Source: Halomonas sp.
GTDB lineage: Bacteria; Pseudomonadota; Gammaproteobacteria; Pseudomonadales; Halomonadaceae
DNA: 64,000 nt
Direction: 5' to 3'
Assembly: GCF_017983445.1 (NCBI RefSeq)
Contig: NZ_JAGOBJ010000002.1
Coordinates: 62,001-126,000 of the forward strand
The notes under the pieces are model-generated. The model saw nothing but the letters and a program-made list of their open reading frames with translations. It ran no database searches and was not told where the DNA came from. The first letter of the stretch is position 1. Every line of letters begins with the position of its first letter. This document shows, in pieces, positions 19,480 through 28,463 of the stretch. The position numbers were made by a program, and so were the translations under genes.

Positions 19480-20163
19480 ATGTCTCGGCCGCTTATTGGA
19501 ATTACCACCTCGGATTATAAAAGCCTGCTTGCCTGGTGTTTTGACTGGTTCGCGGTATGGCGTCATGGTGGCAAACCCTTACGCCTCTCACCCTCGCGCC
19601 CTCTACCTGAGTATCTGGATGGTTTGATCATTGGGGGTGGCGATGATATTCAGGCATCACTGTATGGTGGCGAGCTTCAGCTTGATGTGCGCCTGGACCC
19701 TGCCCGTGATGAATTAGAGCTTGCCCTGCTTGAGCGTTTTATCCCGTTGAACACCCCTGTGCTGGGGATCTGCCGGGGCGCTCAGTTAATCAACGTGCAT
19801 TTAGGCGGAACGCTGGATCCTGATATCTACACGACCCACGAAGGTCTAAAGCGCAGGCGCACGGTCCTGCCCCGTAAAACGGTCGATATTGTCGGGGCAA
19901 GCCAGCTTTACCAACTGCTGGGCGTGACTTGGTGCCGGGTGAATAGCCTCCACCACCAGGCGGTTAATGAGGCAGGCCAAGGGATTGCGATTGTCGCTCG
20001 CGACAGGGATGGACTGGTTCAGGGGATTGAATCGCGTGAGCATGACTTTTTGATTGGTGTTCAGTGGCACCCGGAATGGCTGATTTTTAATCGCCCCCAG
20101 CAGCGTCTGATTCGCGCGCTGCTGGAGGCCGCCAGAAAGTGTCAAAAAGACGCTACGCCTTGA
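19480..20163 (+). CDS. class I glutamine amidotransferase / C26-type gamma-glutamyl hydrolase
   Basis: 227 aa with the nucleophile Cys98 in GICRGAQLINVHLGG and the catalytic His-Glu in VQWHPEW, so the triad is intact. The family includes gamma-glutamyl-GABA hydrolase PuuD and uncharacterised partners of amidoligases. Because the gene directly follows the amidoligase, it may hydrolyse the amide/gamma-glutamyl product or supply ammonia. It converges with tpx, and the two coding ends overlap by 11 bp. Confidence 0.85.
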   Translation: MSRPLIGITTSDYKSLLAWCFDWFAVWRHGGKPLRLSPSRPLPEYLDGLIIGGGDDIQASLYGGELQLDVRLDPARDELELALLERFIPLNTPVLGICRGAQLINVHLGGTLDPDIYTTHEGLKRRRTVLPRKTVDIVGASQLYQLLGVTWCRVNSLHHQAVNEAGQGIAIVARDRDGLVQGIESREHDFLIGVQWHPEWLIFNRPQQRLIRALLEAARKCQKDATP

Positions 20164-20656
20164 GTACCGCTAATGCCGCTTCATAGTCAGGCTCGTTTTT
20201 AATTTCACTGACCAGCTCGCTATGCAGCACGCGATTATCGGCATCCAGCACCACGACGGCTCGTGCACACAGGCCTTCCATGGGGCTATTGCGCAGGGCA
20301 ACGCCCCAGTCTTCTAAAAACTCCGGATGGCGGAAAGTGGAGAGCGTTTTGACATTATCCAGCCCTTCCGCGCCGCAAAACCGCTTGGCGGCAAACGGCA
20401 AGTCTGCCGACACGACCAACACTACCGTATCGGTAAGATTAGAGGCCAGCTCATTAAAGCGCCGTGTAGACATGGCGCACGTCGGCGTATCGACACTGGG
20501 AATAATATTGAGAACCTTGCGCTTACCCGCATAGGTATCCAGCGTTACGTCTTGAAGGTCGCTGTTGGTAAGCACCATGGCTGGCGCGGTTTGCTCGGCA
20601 GCAGGAATTACCCCGGCTACATCCATCGGTTCACCGGCACGCATAATCTGTTGCAT
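20153..20656 (-). CDS. tpx: thiol peroxidase Tpx
   Basis: Atypical 2-Cys peroxiredoxin reducing H2O2 and alkyl hydroperoxides with thioredoxin, 167 aa. The peroxidatic Cys60 is in SVDTPTCAMSTRRFN and the resolving Cys94 in KRFCGAEG, the spacing usual for Tpx. No signal peptide is seen. RBS GAGGAAGTGCA precedes the ATG. It is convergent with the amidotransferase gene, with an 11-bp overlap. Confidence 0.95.
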   Translation of the reverse strand: MQQIMRAGEPMDVAGVIPAAEQTAPAMVLTNSDLQDVTLDTYAGKRKVLNIIPSVDTPTCAMSTRRFNELASNLTDTVVLVVSADLPFAAKRFCGAEGLDNVKTLSTFRHPEFLEDWGVALRNSPMEGLCARAVVVLDADNRVLHSELVSEIKNEPDYEAALAVLKA

Positions 20657-20848
20657 TGCACTTCCTCTATCGGACTGATTCGAGCAGTGTTTTCCTGCTC
20701 ATGTTGGCACTCGCATCATGCCATGTTTTACCCTATTAGTACCCGCCATGCAGCATGCTCGTGGTAGGCTGATCGGCACTTTATAATGCGACCTTATAAT
20801 GCGTAAAAGGGTTTGTTCGTCCATTTATCTGGCTAACCGAGAATCAAC

Positions 20849-21571
20849 ATGGCTTGTGTCGTAATCGTTAAAACCGGCGATGCGTTTCCTGACGTCGTCG
20901 AGCAGCACGGTGATTTTGAAACGCTCTTTGAAAAACAGCTACGCGATACGCTGCCCGAACCGCTGACACTTCACGTATGGGATGCCAAACGCGATCCCAC
21001 ACCCATGGCGCTGGAACAGCTGGCAGGCATCATGATTACCGGCTCACACAGTATGGTTAGCGATAAAGAGCCTTGGAGTGAACGGCTAAAACCCTGGCTG
21101 CAGGATGCCCTTGAAGCGGATATACCCATGCTAGGAGTGTGTTATGGACATCAGCTGATGGCAGCTGCCTTTGGGGGTAACAGCGACTACCACCCCAACG
21201 GGCGCGAGCTGGGCACTTATAGCATTGCTCTAACGAATGCTGGACTTAACGACCCGCTGTTTGGTCAGCTACCCGAGCGTTTCAAGGCCCATCTGACTCA
21301 TGCCCAGTCCGTGCTGACGCCGCCCCAAGCTGCAGAAGTACTAGCCTGCAATTCACATGACGCGCATCAGGCGTTGCGCTACGGCCCACGCCAGTGGAGC
21401 GTTCAGTTTCACCCAGAGTTCACGATGCCCGTGATGCGCGCTTATATAGACGCCCAGCGTGGAATATTAATCGACCAAGAAAAGGACCCTGAGGCAATTG
21501 CCGCTCAGGTGGTCGAAACGCCGGATGCTACGAGCTTGTTAAAACGTTTTGTAGCGCTTCTAGCATCATAA
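20849..21571 (+). CDS. glutamine amidotransferase, GMP synthase-like
   Basis: 240 aa, a stand-alone class I glutamine amidotransferase domain. The nucleophile Cys98 is in LGVCYGHQLMA and the His-Glu pair in VQFHPEF. MITGSHSMVSD forms the oxyanion region. Such YfeJ/GuaA-like proteins often have no known acceptor. The gene stands alone between tpx and nfi and is not obviously linked to the amidotransferase at 19480. Confidence 0.85.
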   Translation: MACVVIVKTGDAFPDVVEQHGDFETLFEKQLRDTLPEPLTLHVWDAKRDPTPMALEQLAGIMITGSHSMVSDKEPWSERLKPWLQDALEADIPMLGVCYGHQLMAAAFGGNSDYHPNGRELGTYSIALTNAGLNDPLFGQLPERFKAHLTHAQSVLTPPQAAEVLACNSHDAHQALRYGPRQWSVQFHPEFTMPVMRAYIDAQRGILIDQEKDPEAIAAQVVETPDATSLLKRFVALLAS

Positions 21572-21635
21572 CGTCTTACCATTTTAGATGGTTTAGATTC
21601 AGCGGATTACATATCAACAGTCTAATGTAGACAGC

Positions 21636-22346
21636 TTAAAACAAGGAATTCTGAAGCTGCTTTGCACGCTGACCGCGCCGCGAGGCGAGCCTATCTGCCA
21701 GGCGGGTAGGCTCGGGCAGTTTAGTACGCCCCAGGCAACGCATCACCCAATCGAGTGACGTTTCAAGGCTGATACGATGCCCAGGCGACACAAATATGGG
21801 CTTTACCTTGGCCCGCGAGCGCAGCACGGTGCCGATCGTATCGTTACCTGCCCGCAGCGGCACCCAGTCCCCTCGCGCCTCCCCGACCTCGCCGTATTTT
21901 CCATACAGGCGCGATTTAGCGATTCCAATGGTAGGTAAATCCAGCCACAGACCTAGATGCGCGGCAATACCCAGTCTGCGCGGATGAGCGATGCCCTGCC
22001 CGTCCACCATGATTAATTCAGGCATGACGCTGAGCCTTTTAAATGCCTCAAGCGCAGCCGGAATTTCGCGAAAGGAAAGTAATCCAGGCACATAGGGCAT
22101 CCGCGTTGGTTCACGATGAACGATCTGTTCAACGACGGTTAAGTCAGGTGCGGTTGTCGAATCCCACTTCAATAACACGACGGCCGCCCGCGTGGTCGCG
22201 CCATCATCTTCAAAGCCGATATCCATTCCGGCAATATGTTCAACCGGATCAATACGGTCGGTAAGCTCCAACTGTTTAGCAAGCTGCTTTTGCAGCGCGA
22301 TGGCGTCCTTGGGTAACAAGTTCCACTCATGTAGCGGCGCGTTCAT
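21636..22346 (-). CDS. nfi: endonuclease V
   Basis: Repairs deaminated bases by cutting the second phosphodiester 3' of deoxyinosine. It is 236 aa from the ATG at 22346, which has GGAG six bases upstream; an ATG at 22358 is an alternative. Catalytic motifs are AGMDIGFED (Asp), PYVPGLLSFREIP (Glu and the wedge) and VDGQGIAHPRRLG (Asp). GIAKSRLYG corresponds to the conserved lysine motif. It lies downstream of the deaD terminator on the same strand. Confidence 0.94.
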   Translation of the reverse strand: MNAPLHEWNLLPKDAIALQKQLAKQLELTDRIDPVEHIAGMDIGFEDDGATTRAAVVLLKWDSTTAPDLTVVEQIVHREPTRMPYVPGLLSFREIPAALEAFKRLSVMPELIMVDGQGIAHPRRLGIAAHLGLWLDLPTIGIAKSRLYGKYGEVGEARGDWVPLRAGNDTIGTVLRSRAKVKPIFVSPGHRISLETSLDWVMRCLGRTKLPEPTRLADRLASRRGQRAKQLQNSLF

Positions 22347-22408
22347 TGTCGGCTCCATGCTGCGTGTATCCTTGATGTATTTCTATCATCAATTTCTTTT
22401 AGCGTAGC

Positions 22409-22448
22409 AAAAAAATGCCCCCGCACCGTTTCCGGGCGAGGGCATTTT
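22409..22448 (-). terminator. intrinsic terminator of deaD
   Basis: On the minus strand AAAATGCCC pairs with GGGCATTTT around an inner GC-rich loop, and the stem runs into seven T residues. It separates deaD from nfi. Confidence 0.8.
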
Positions 22449-22482
22449 AGACGCGGCGTTTACCGCAAGCGAGCTTAAGCGA

Positions 22483-24204
22483 TTACGCTTCGCGACGACG
22501 GATCGGCGCATCACCATCGTCACGACGACGGCGCGGAGCGCGATCCGGGGCGCTATCTTCACTGATCTCAAGCGGACGACCGGCGACACGCGCACGGGCC
22601 ATCTTGGTCAGGATGGTAGCGGGCAGGCCGCTAGGTAGCTCAACGACAGAGAAAGCGTTACGAATATCGATACGACCGATACGTGCACCTTCAATACCGC
22701 CTTCATTGGCCAGCGCGCCTACCAGTTGGCCTGGCTTGACACCATCTTTATGGCCAACGGATACACGGTAGCGGGTCATGCCTTCGCTGGGGGTGCGAGA
22801 ACGCTCACCACCACGCTCACGACGAGCACCCGGCTTGGCACTGCTGCTGCCTTCACGCGGTGCACGCTCTTTACGCGGAGCCTGCAGGCGACCGATCGGC
22901 GCTTCATCAGCACGTGCCATTGCACCAAATGCACAGGCCAACACTATCGGGTCATGACCTTCTGCAACCAGGCGCTCAACCAGTGCAAGCTGCTCTTCGG
23001 CACCTTTGGTCAACGCGGCAACTACACGATGATGGAAGACTTCGTCACGGTGAGCGCGAATAGCAGCTTCGTCAGGAAGCGGCATTTCGGTCATTTTCTG
23101 ACCAGTTGCCTGCTCCATCCAGCCTACTTTACGGCCTTCACGGAAACCGGCAAACGTAATCGCGATACCGCTACGACCAGCACGGCCGGTACGGCCGATA
23201 CGGTGCGTGTAGGCTTCTGCGTCTTGCGGCAGGTCGTAGTTGATAACGTGCGTAATACGCGGCACGTCAAGACCACGGGCAGCAACGTCAGTCGCAATCA
23301 GCACATCAACCTTGCTACGCTTAAGGCGAGTAATCGTACGCTCACGCAGGCTTTGGTCCAGGTCGCCGGACAGGCCAGCGGCGTTGACACCACGAGCCGT
23401 CAACTGCTCGACCAGAGTGGTACAAGCGGCACGAGTACGTACGAAGACGATAGCGGCATCGACCGGCTCGACTTCAAGAATGCGTGCCAGCGCTTCAAGC
23501 TTGGCACCGCCGTCAACGCGTACAATGCGCTGTTCAATGTTTTCGCCAGTGGTCGTGCGCGACTCAATCGCCACTTTTACCGGGTCAACCAGGTAGCGGT
23601 TAACAATGCGCTCGATTTCGGTCGGCAGAGTTGCCGAGAAGAACACACGCTGCGCATCTTTCGGGGTATCGGCGACCACACGTTTAACGTCGTCGATGAA
23701 GCCCATACGCAGCATTTCATCAGCTTCGTCTAACACGAGTGCTGACAGGCCGTCCAACTTCAAGCTGCCGCGATCCAGGTGATCAATAATACGGCCAGGG
23801 GTGCCAACGACAACTTGGGCACCGCGCTTCAGCGCGCCTAACTGTTCACGGTACTCTTGACCACCACACAGGGTCGCAACTTCTAGACCCTGCAGGTTTT
23901 GACCATACTTACTAAATGAGGCTGCAACCTGTTGAGCAAGCTCACGGGTTGGGGCCATGACTAATACTTGGGGTACACGACGCTGAAGTTCCAGTCGTGA
24001 CAATAACGGTAAAGCAAATGCAGCGGTTTTACCGGTACCCGTTTGTGCCTGGCCCAGCATATCGCGACCTTCCAGCAACGCAGGAATAGTTTGCGCCTGA
24101 ATAGGTGAAGGGGTTACATAGCCCTGTGCTTCAACAGCAGACAGAACGGCAGGCAATAGAGCCAGATCGCCGAAGCTCGGCGAGGCGACAGAAGTCGAGG
24201 TCAT
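22483..24204 (-). CDS. deaD: DEAD-box ATP-dependent RNA helicase (DeaD/CsdA type)
   Basis: 573 aa. Two RecA-like domains carry AQTGTGKT (53-60), DEAD (159-162), SAT (about 190) and HRIGRTGRAGRSG. A DbpA-type RNA-binding fold follows at about 455-535 (RYRVSVGHKDGVKPGQLVG) and then an Arg-rich tail. Family members unwind structured RNA during ribosome biogenesis and cold adaptation. RBS AAGGTG precedes the ATG. A multi-hairpin leader of about 270 nt lies upstream, and E. coli deaD mRNA also has a long 5' UTR. Confidence 0.93.
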   Translation of the reverse strand: MTSTSVASPSFGDLALLPAVLSAVEAQGYVTPSPIQAQTIPALLEGRDMLGQAQTGTGKTAAFALPLLSRLELQRRVPQVLVMAPTRELAQQVAASFSKYGQNLQGLEVATLCGGQEYREQLGALKRGAQVVVGTPGRIIDHLDRGSLKLDGLSALVLDEADEMLRMGFIDDVKRVVADTPKDAQRVFFSATLPTEIERIVNRYLVDPVKVAIESRTTTGENIEQRIVRVDGGAKLEALARILEVEPVDAAIVFVRTRAACTTLVEQLTARGVNAAGLSGDLDQSLRERTITRLKRSKVDVLIATDVAARGLDVPRITHVINYDLPQDAEAYTHRIGRTGRAGRSGIAITFAGFREGRKVGWMEQATGQKMTEMPLPDEAAIRAHRDEVFHHRVVAALTKGAEEQLALVERLVAEGHDPIVLACAFGAMARADEAPIGRLQAPRKERAPREGSSSAKPGARRERGGERSRTPSEGMTRYRVSVGHKDGVKPGQLVGALANEGGIEGARIGRIDIRNAFSVVELPSGLPATILTKMARARVAGRPLEISEDSAPDRAPRRRRDDGDAPIRRREA

Positions 24205-24221
24205 TAATCACACCTTGGTAG

Positions 24222-24490
24222 GCCGGTCGTACCGGCAAAAAACATCATAAGCGTCTCTGACTCTGACATCGATGCGCGCTAAAAGGCAGCATCGAAAAAA
24301 CAGGTTCCGTTAAACGGATAATGTCATCAGTGGAGTCGGAGACGCCGGTCGCACCTAGCATTCGGTTGGCAATACCGTCATTACGGGCCAACCGATGTGG
24401 CGACCTTCTGCGCCGATTTCACCCGTTTGGTGAAATGCTGGAGGCGCGCCATCTTCACAGCAATGAACATCTGCAATTATCGAGATGTTC
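24222..24490 (-). promoter_or_regulatory. highly structured 5' leader of deaD
   Basis: The strand upstream of deaD folds into successive strong hairpins. A 15-nt hairpin (24222-24236) sits just before the RBS. A three-way junction is closed by 24251-24263 with 24333-24345 and by 24264-24269 with 24321-24326, enclosing hairpins 24270-24294 and 24307-24317. A nested hairpin is closed by 24347-24352 with 24400-24405. Further hairpins lie at 24410-24447 and 24465-24490. The AT-rich 24505-24550 segment probably holds the promoter. This is likely an autoregulatory or temperature-responsive leader; an independent small RNA is an alternative. Confidence 0.65.
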
Positions 24491-24729
24491 CCGCAAGCCT
24501 TACTACGTATTCAAATATAAAAACTACCATATATGAAAACTACGTAGGCAAACGCTTATCGTCGTGATGGAGGGGTCAACACATGCGAGGAGCGCGCATC
24601 CTAACACCGCAATAGACGAATGGCTAGTCTTTTTACTTCACCCACATTAAACAACATTACTTGCGCTTGTTTAAATATCGTCTAACTTAATAGATGCCTT
24701 AACATGTTCAGTAATTCAAGGAGTGATAT

Positions 24730-24927
24730 ATGAACTGGGATCAAATCGAAGGCAAATGGACGGAAATGAAAGGTAAAGCCCGGGCCAGCTGGGGAGAATT
24801 TACCGATGACGATCTTGATCAAATTGGCGGTAAAAAGGATCAATTGGTTGGCAAGCTTCAGCAAAAGTACGGTCTTGAACGCGAGCAGGCTGAAAAGCGT
24901 GCCGATGACTGGGCCAACGGTCTGTAG
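24730..24927 (+). CDS. CsbD/YjbJ-family stress protein
   Basis: 65 aa small, highly charged protein. MNWDQIEGKWTEMKGKA and LVGKLQQKYG are the family hallmarks. Members are abundant in stationary phase or under osmotic and general stress, with unknown biochemistry. RBS AAGGAG is seven bases from the ATG. A 125-bp gap separates it from the PRC-barrel gene on the same strand, possibly a shared stress unit. Confidence 0.9.
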   Translation: MNWDQIEGKWTEMKGKARASWGEFTDDDLDQIGGKKDQLVGKLQQKYGLEREQAEKRADDWANGL

Positions 24928-25052
24928 TTACCAAACCTGTAACCGTTGCTATCGTCATTAATGTTTGGCCAATCAATTTGCTAAGTGCTGATGATTAATG
25001 GGAAGCCCCCAATCAGTACTTACTGATACTACTAGCTACATGGAGAGATGCT

Positions 25053-25535
25053 ATGCGTAAATCAATGCTAACGACCGCTATTGGAACTGCACTATTAGGC
25101 AGCTTGGCGTTTGGTGCACAAGCGTCGCAAGAGCCACAGGGCATGTATTCCGCACAAGACATTCTTGATGCCGAGGTATATTTTGCCAACGGTTCGGGTG
25201 ATGAGATCGGCGAAGTTGAAAACATCCTGTTTGATGAAGAAATGCGTATTAACGCGTTAGTTATTGAAAGCGGCGCGGTATTGGGCCTTGGCGGCCGTGA
25301 GATTGTAGTAGGCACCGATTACTTCTCGCTTGAAACGCATACCGAAAGTGATGGCGATACTGAGCATCGTATCATTCTTGATGCGACTGCTGAGGAAGTA
25401 GAAGCTTTCCCAGCCTACGACCGTGATTGGTGGGAACAAACCAAGACAAATGCGCGCGATGCCTGGGAAACTACGCGTGATGGCGCGCAAAGCGCTTGGC
25501 AGTCAACGCGCGATGCCGTCTCCAATAACGAGTAG
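25053..25535 (+). CDS. PRC-barrel domain protein, periplasmic
   Basis: 160 aa. A signal peptide ends about residue 24 (FGAQA|SQ). A PRC-barrel-like domain covers about 35-110 (ILDAEVYFANGSGDEIGEVENIL). The C-terminal helix contains two copies of an AW-x(1-2)-TRD-type motif (DAWETTRDGAQSAWQSTRD) that could form an amphipathic surface. The function of exported PRC-barrel proteins is poorly known; many respond to salt or envelope stress. It has its own terminator. Confidence 0.82.
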   Translation: MRKSMLTTAIGTALLGSLAFGAQASQEPQGMYSAQDILDAEVYFANGSGDEIGEVENILFDEEMRINALVIESGAVLGLGGREIVVGTDYFSLETHTESDGDTEHRIILDATAEEVEAFPAYDRDWWEQTKTNARDAWETTRDGAQSAWQSTRDAVSNNE

Positions 25536-25570
25536 CATCCGAAAACGAATAGTACTCGAAACTTAACATT

Positions 25571-25599
25571 AAAAGGGCTGCCTATCGGCAGCCCTTTTT
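25571..25599 (+). terminator. intrinsic terminator after the PRC-barrel gene
   Basis: AAAAGGGCTGCC pairs perfectly with GGCAGCCCTTTT around a TATC loop and ends in five T residues. The symmetric A and T flanks could also stop the opposite-strand gene that ends at 25643. Confidence 0.92.
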
Positions 25600-25642
25600 C
25601 GTGCAGCATCATTTAGTAAATTCACTGCTTGCTGTATCTCTA

Positions 25643-26635
25643 TCAACTGAAACGAACGCCCTGCCCCGGCAGCCGGCCACGATCATGAGAGCGCTCAAAA
25701 TCCAGCAGCGGTCCTGCAGGTACGATACGGGTTGGATTGATCGTATCGTGACTGTAATAGTAGTGACGCTTTATATGATCCATATCGACCGTTTCAGCAA
25801 CCCCCGGCCACTGGTAGATCTCACGCAGGTAATTAGCTAGATTGGGAAAGTCTTCAATACGTTTGAAATTGCATTTGAAGTGGCCGTAATACACCGCGTC
25901 AAAACGAATCAGCGTAGTGAACAGACGAATATCGGCTTCCGTTAGCCATTCACCCGCCAGATAGCGCTGGGTATCCAGACGCTTTTCCATACGCTCCAAC
26001 GCGTCAAACAGCGCTTTTACGTGCTTTTCATAAACATCTTGCTCAGTGGCGAAGCCCGTCTTATACACGCCGTTATTGATATGGTCGTAAACATCGGCGT
26101 TTACCGCATCGATGTCTTGGCGTAAATCTTCTGGGTAAAAATCCAGATGATTATTAGTGAGCTTATTAAAGGCGCGATTAAAAATACGTAACAGGTCCGC
26201 AGACTCATTATTGATGATCGTACTGCGCTTTTTATCCCACAGCACCGGCACCGTGACCCGACCGGTATAGTTAGGGTTAGTCATGGTATATAGCTGGTAG
26301 TGGTAATCAACGCCGTTAACCGCATCGCCACTTGAGCCTTCATCCTGATGGTAGGTCCAGCCTTTATCAAGCATCAGAGGACTTACGTGCGATACACCTA
26401 CCAGAGGCTCAAGACCTTTCAGCTTGCGCATGATCAATACGCGATGCGCCCAGGGACAGGCTAACGAAACGTATAGATGGTAGCGATCCTTTTCAGCGGG
26501 ATAGCAGTTACCGCCTGTTTCTGGCCCAACACCGACCCAATCGCGCAGTTGAGCGGACTCACGGACAAACTCGCCGCCACTCTTTTTGGTGTCATACCAT
26601 TGATCGTGCCATTCGCCATTAACGAGCAGGCCCAT
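25643..26635 (-). CDS. glutathionyl-hydroquinone reductase (YqjG/xi-class GST)
   Basis: 330 aa. The active-site Cys60 lies in SLACPWAHRVLIMRKLKGLE, the xi-class signature. Later PNYTGRVTVPVLWDKK and NNESADLLRIFNRAF also fit the family. The enzyme reduces glutathionyl-hydroquinones with glutathione in the cytoplasm. It stands alone, with a LysR gene upstream on the same strand separated by 100 bp. Confidence 0.93.
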   Translation of the reverse strand: MGLLVNGEWHDQWYDTKKSGGEFVRESAQLRDWVGVGPETGGNCYPAEKDRYHLYVSLACPWAHRVLIMRKLKGLEPLVGVSHVSPLMLDKGWTYHQDEGSSGDAVNGVDYHYQLYTMTNPNYTGRVTVPVLWDKKRSTIINNESADLLRIFNRAFNKLTNNHLDFYPEDLRQDIDAVNADVYDHINNGVYKTGFATEQDVYEKHVKALFDALERMEKRLDTQRYLAGEWLTEADIRLFTTLIRFDAVYYGHFKCNFKRIEDFPNLANYLREIYQWPGVAETVDMDHIKRHYYYSHDTINPTRIVPAGPLLDFERSHDRGRLPGQGVRFS

Positions 26636-26735
26636 AAAGCATCTCCTGACAGAGTGATGAGTAGCCAGCTATCGGCCAGTGTGCCTTTAGCATAACCCTG
26701 TCGAGCAGATGCTCAAGCGGATGTTTTAGGGCGCT

Positions 26736-27647
26736 TCATTCGAGAGAATCGAACCTTTCAGGACACAGCTCATTAACGGCCTGCTTTAACGCGGCAGCCA
26801 TCGCATGAGCCGCAGGCCCCGCACGATCACGGTCACGAAAAATTATTTGAATAGGTACTTGACGGATACTACCCGCGGTTAATGGCAGCGGCTTTAACTC
26901 GCCACGTCGAATATCATCTGCAATACGTGTTTCGGGCATCCAGGCAAACCCCAGGCCTCGCTTCAACATATCAAGCGATGTGTTTAGGTGCCCCACCGTC
27001 CAGCGCTGCTCGGCTTTTAACCACCCAGCGTCGGTCGATTGGCGCAGTGCTGAATCGCGCACGACAAGCTGGCGATACTGAGCCAGATCGCGTAAATCAA
27101 GCGCTCTGCCTAGCTGGTGTAACGCATGTTCAGGATGGGCAACTGCAATAAAACGCACGCTAACCAGCGGTTCGCCTAAAAAGCCTTGCGCCTCCATGCC
27201 TGATATCACTAGATCGGCGCGCCCATCGTAAAGCATTTCCGTACCACCATTGAGTACACTCTCGTGCAGCTGAACGCGTACCTGGGGGTACATCTCGGAA
27301 AAGCGCTCCATGGCCTTGGCCTGTGCTGCAGCGGGAAAAACCTGGTCAATCGCCAATACGATTTCAGCTTCCAAGCCCTCCGCCAGCCGTGAGGCAACAT
27401 CTTCAAGTGAAGCCGCACTTTCGATGAGCTGACGTGCACGGCGAAGCAATAGCTCACCCGCTTCAGTCAAGCGAACCTGGCGTCCAATGGGTTCAAGCAC
27501 CTGAACACCCAACTGCTCCTCAAGCTTATGAACCGCATGATTAAGAGTGGAGGGACTTTTATGTACAACCTCCGCCGCACGCGCAAACCCGCCATGGTCA
27601 ACGACGGCTGCCAACATTTGCCATTGTGCAAGTGTTACCCGGGACAT
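26736..27647 (-). CDS. LysR-family transcriptional regulator
   Basis: 303 aa. The N-terminal helix-turn-helix has MLAAVVDHGGFARAAEVVHK then SPSTLNHAVHKLEEQLGVQV. A substrate-binding domain follows (EAEIVLAIDQVFP onward). The target is unknown. The hydroquinone reductase gene downstream in the same direction is one candidate, and the 800-bp gap on its other side leaves no divergent partner closer than the M23 gene. Confidence 0.9.
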   Translation of the reverse strand: MSRVTLAQWQMLAAVVDHGGFARAAEVVHKSPSTLNHAVHKLEEQLGVQVLEPIGRQVRLTEAGELLLRRARQLIESAASLEDVASRLAEGLEAEIVLAIDQVFPAAAQAKAMERFSEMYPQVRVQLHESVLNGGTEMLYDGRADLVISGMEAQGFLGEPLVSVRFIAVAHPEHALHQLGRALDLRDLAQYRQLVVRDSALRQSTDAGWLKAEQRWTVGHLNTSLDMLKRGLGFAWMPETRIADDIRRGELKPLPLTAGSIRQVPIQIIFRDRDRAGPAAHAMAAALKQAVNELCPERFDSLE

Positions 27648-28463
27648 TTCGATTCCCTCGATGCTAAATCGCGAAACAATCCGCTGAATATTCGAAAAAC
27701 CGCACCTAGCATGCCAGTAATCATAAATAAGTACTGCTAATTTAGAATTGATTCAGCAAAAATAATGCTTAATAAGACTTAAGCATATTGTTACAAGTAA
27801 TCTCTCGTTTTTGAGGGTATGGGATGACCTTAACGTGCCTTGTTTGCCTGCTTTGCGTGCTCCCCCTCTCATTTCAATTACCTTGAGCACTTGATTAACC
27901 GTCGCAATGACCTTATTAATAATCTTCAGGCTGAGTGTTTCAGAGAGTAAATTGCCTCAAAAACCTCTCGGTTAACTTTTTGTTACAAAAAAAGTGCTTT
28001 CAAGATGTGCGTTTTACACCCGATAGGACACTAGCTAGCTTCAGATTAATTTTTTCACAGATCACAAAATTAGCTAACTTTTTTTAGTTTAAAATTAAAT
28101 AACTGATTTTATTGAATAAAAAATTAGAAATCGGGTTAGGCCACATATTCTCAGGATAACCAAACGTTATGCAACCTTTACATCGACATGTATTTGTCTA
28201 TGATTAGGTCATTAATTAGCATTTGTTTAAGCTTGGCAAAGGCAACAGGATGAGCACTTTAAAACGAATATTGCGCTTAGTCGTTTACCTTTGTTAGCAA
28301 ACAGTGTTCAAAAATAGCAATGTTAGTTAACTATTTCTGCTTTTTTAGCAGAAGCACCCTTTATGTATAGATATACAGTCTATGAACCCCCTCACTCATG
28401 GGGTATGGTTCCGTCTACTTTCATGTTACTTTTTTGATCACGAACTTGGCGGCCTATTTACCC
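27648..28463. other. 816-bp AT-rich intergenic region
   Basis: No supported gene. The stretch is far richer in A+T than its surroundings, especially 27950-28130 (runs such as TTTTTTTAGTTTAAAATTAAAT). Two clean hairpins are visible: an 8-bp stem at 27765-27786 and TTCTGCT/AGCAGAA around five T residues at 28335-28353. A 14-codon open frame at 28251 has no convincing support. It may hold promoters for the M23 gene and LysR gene, an H-NS-type silenced region or a small RNA. Confidence 0.5.

Noticed and set aside
22726-23733. 335-codon open frame antisense to deaD
   Set aside because: It mirrors the helicase codons, has no RBS or domain and is composition-driven; deaD motifs on the other strand are unambiguous.
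28251-28295. 14-codon reading frame in the AT-rich gap
   Set aside because: Too short, with poor RBS and no similarity I can recognise.
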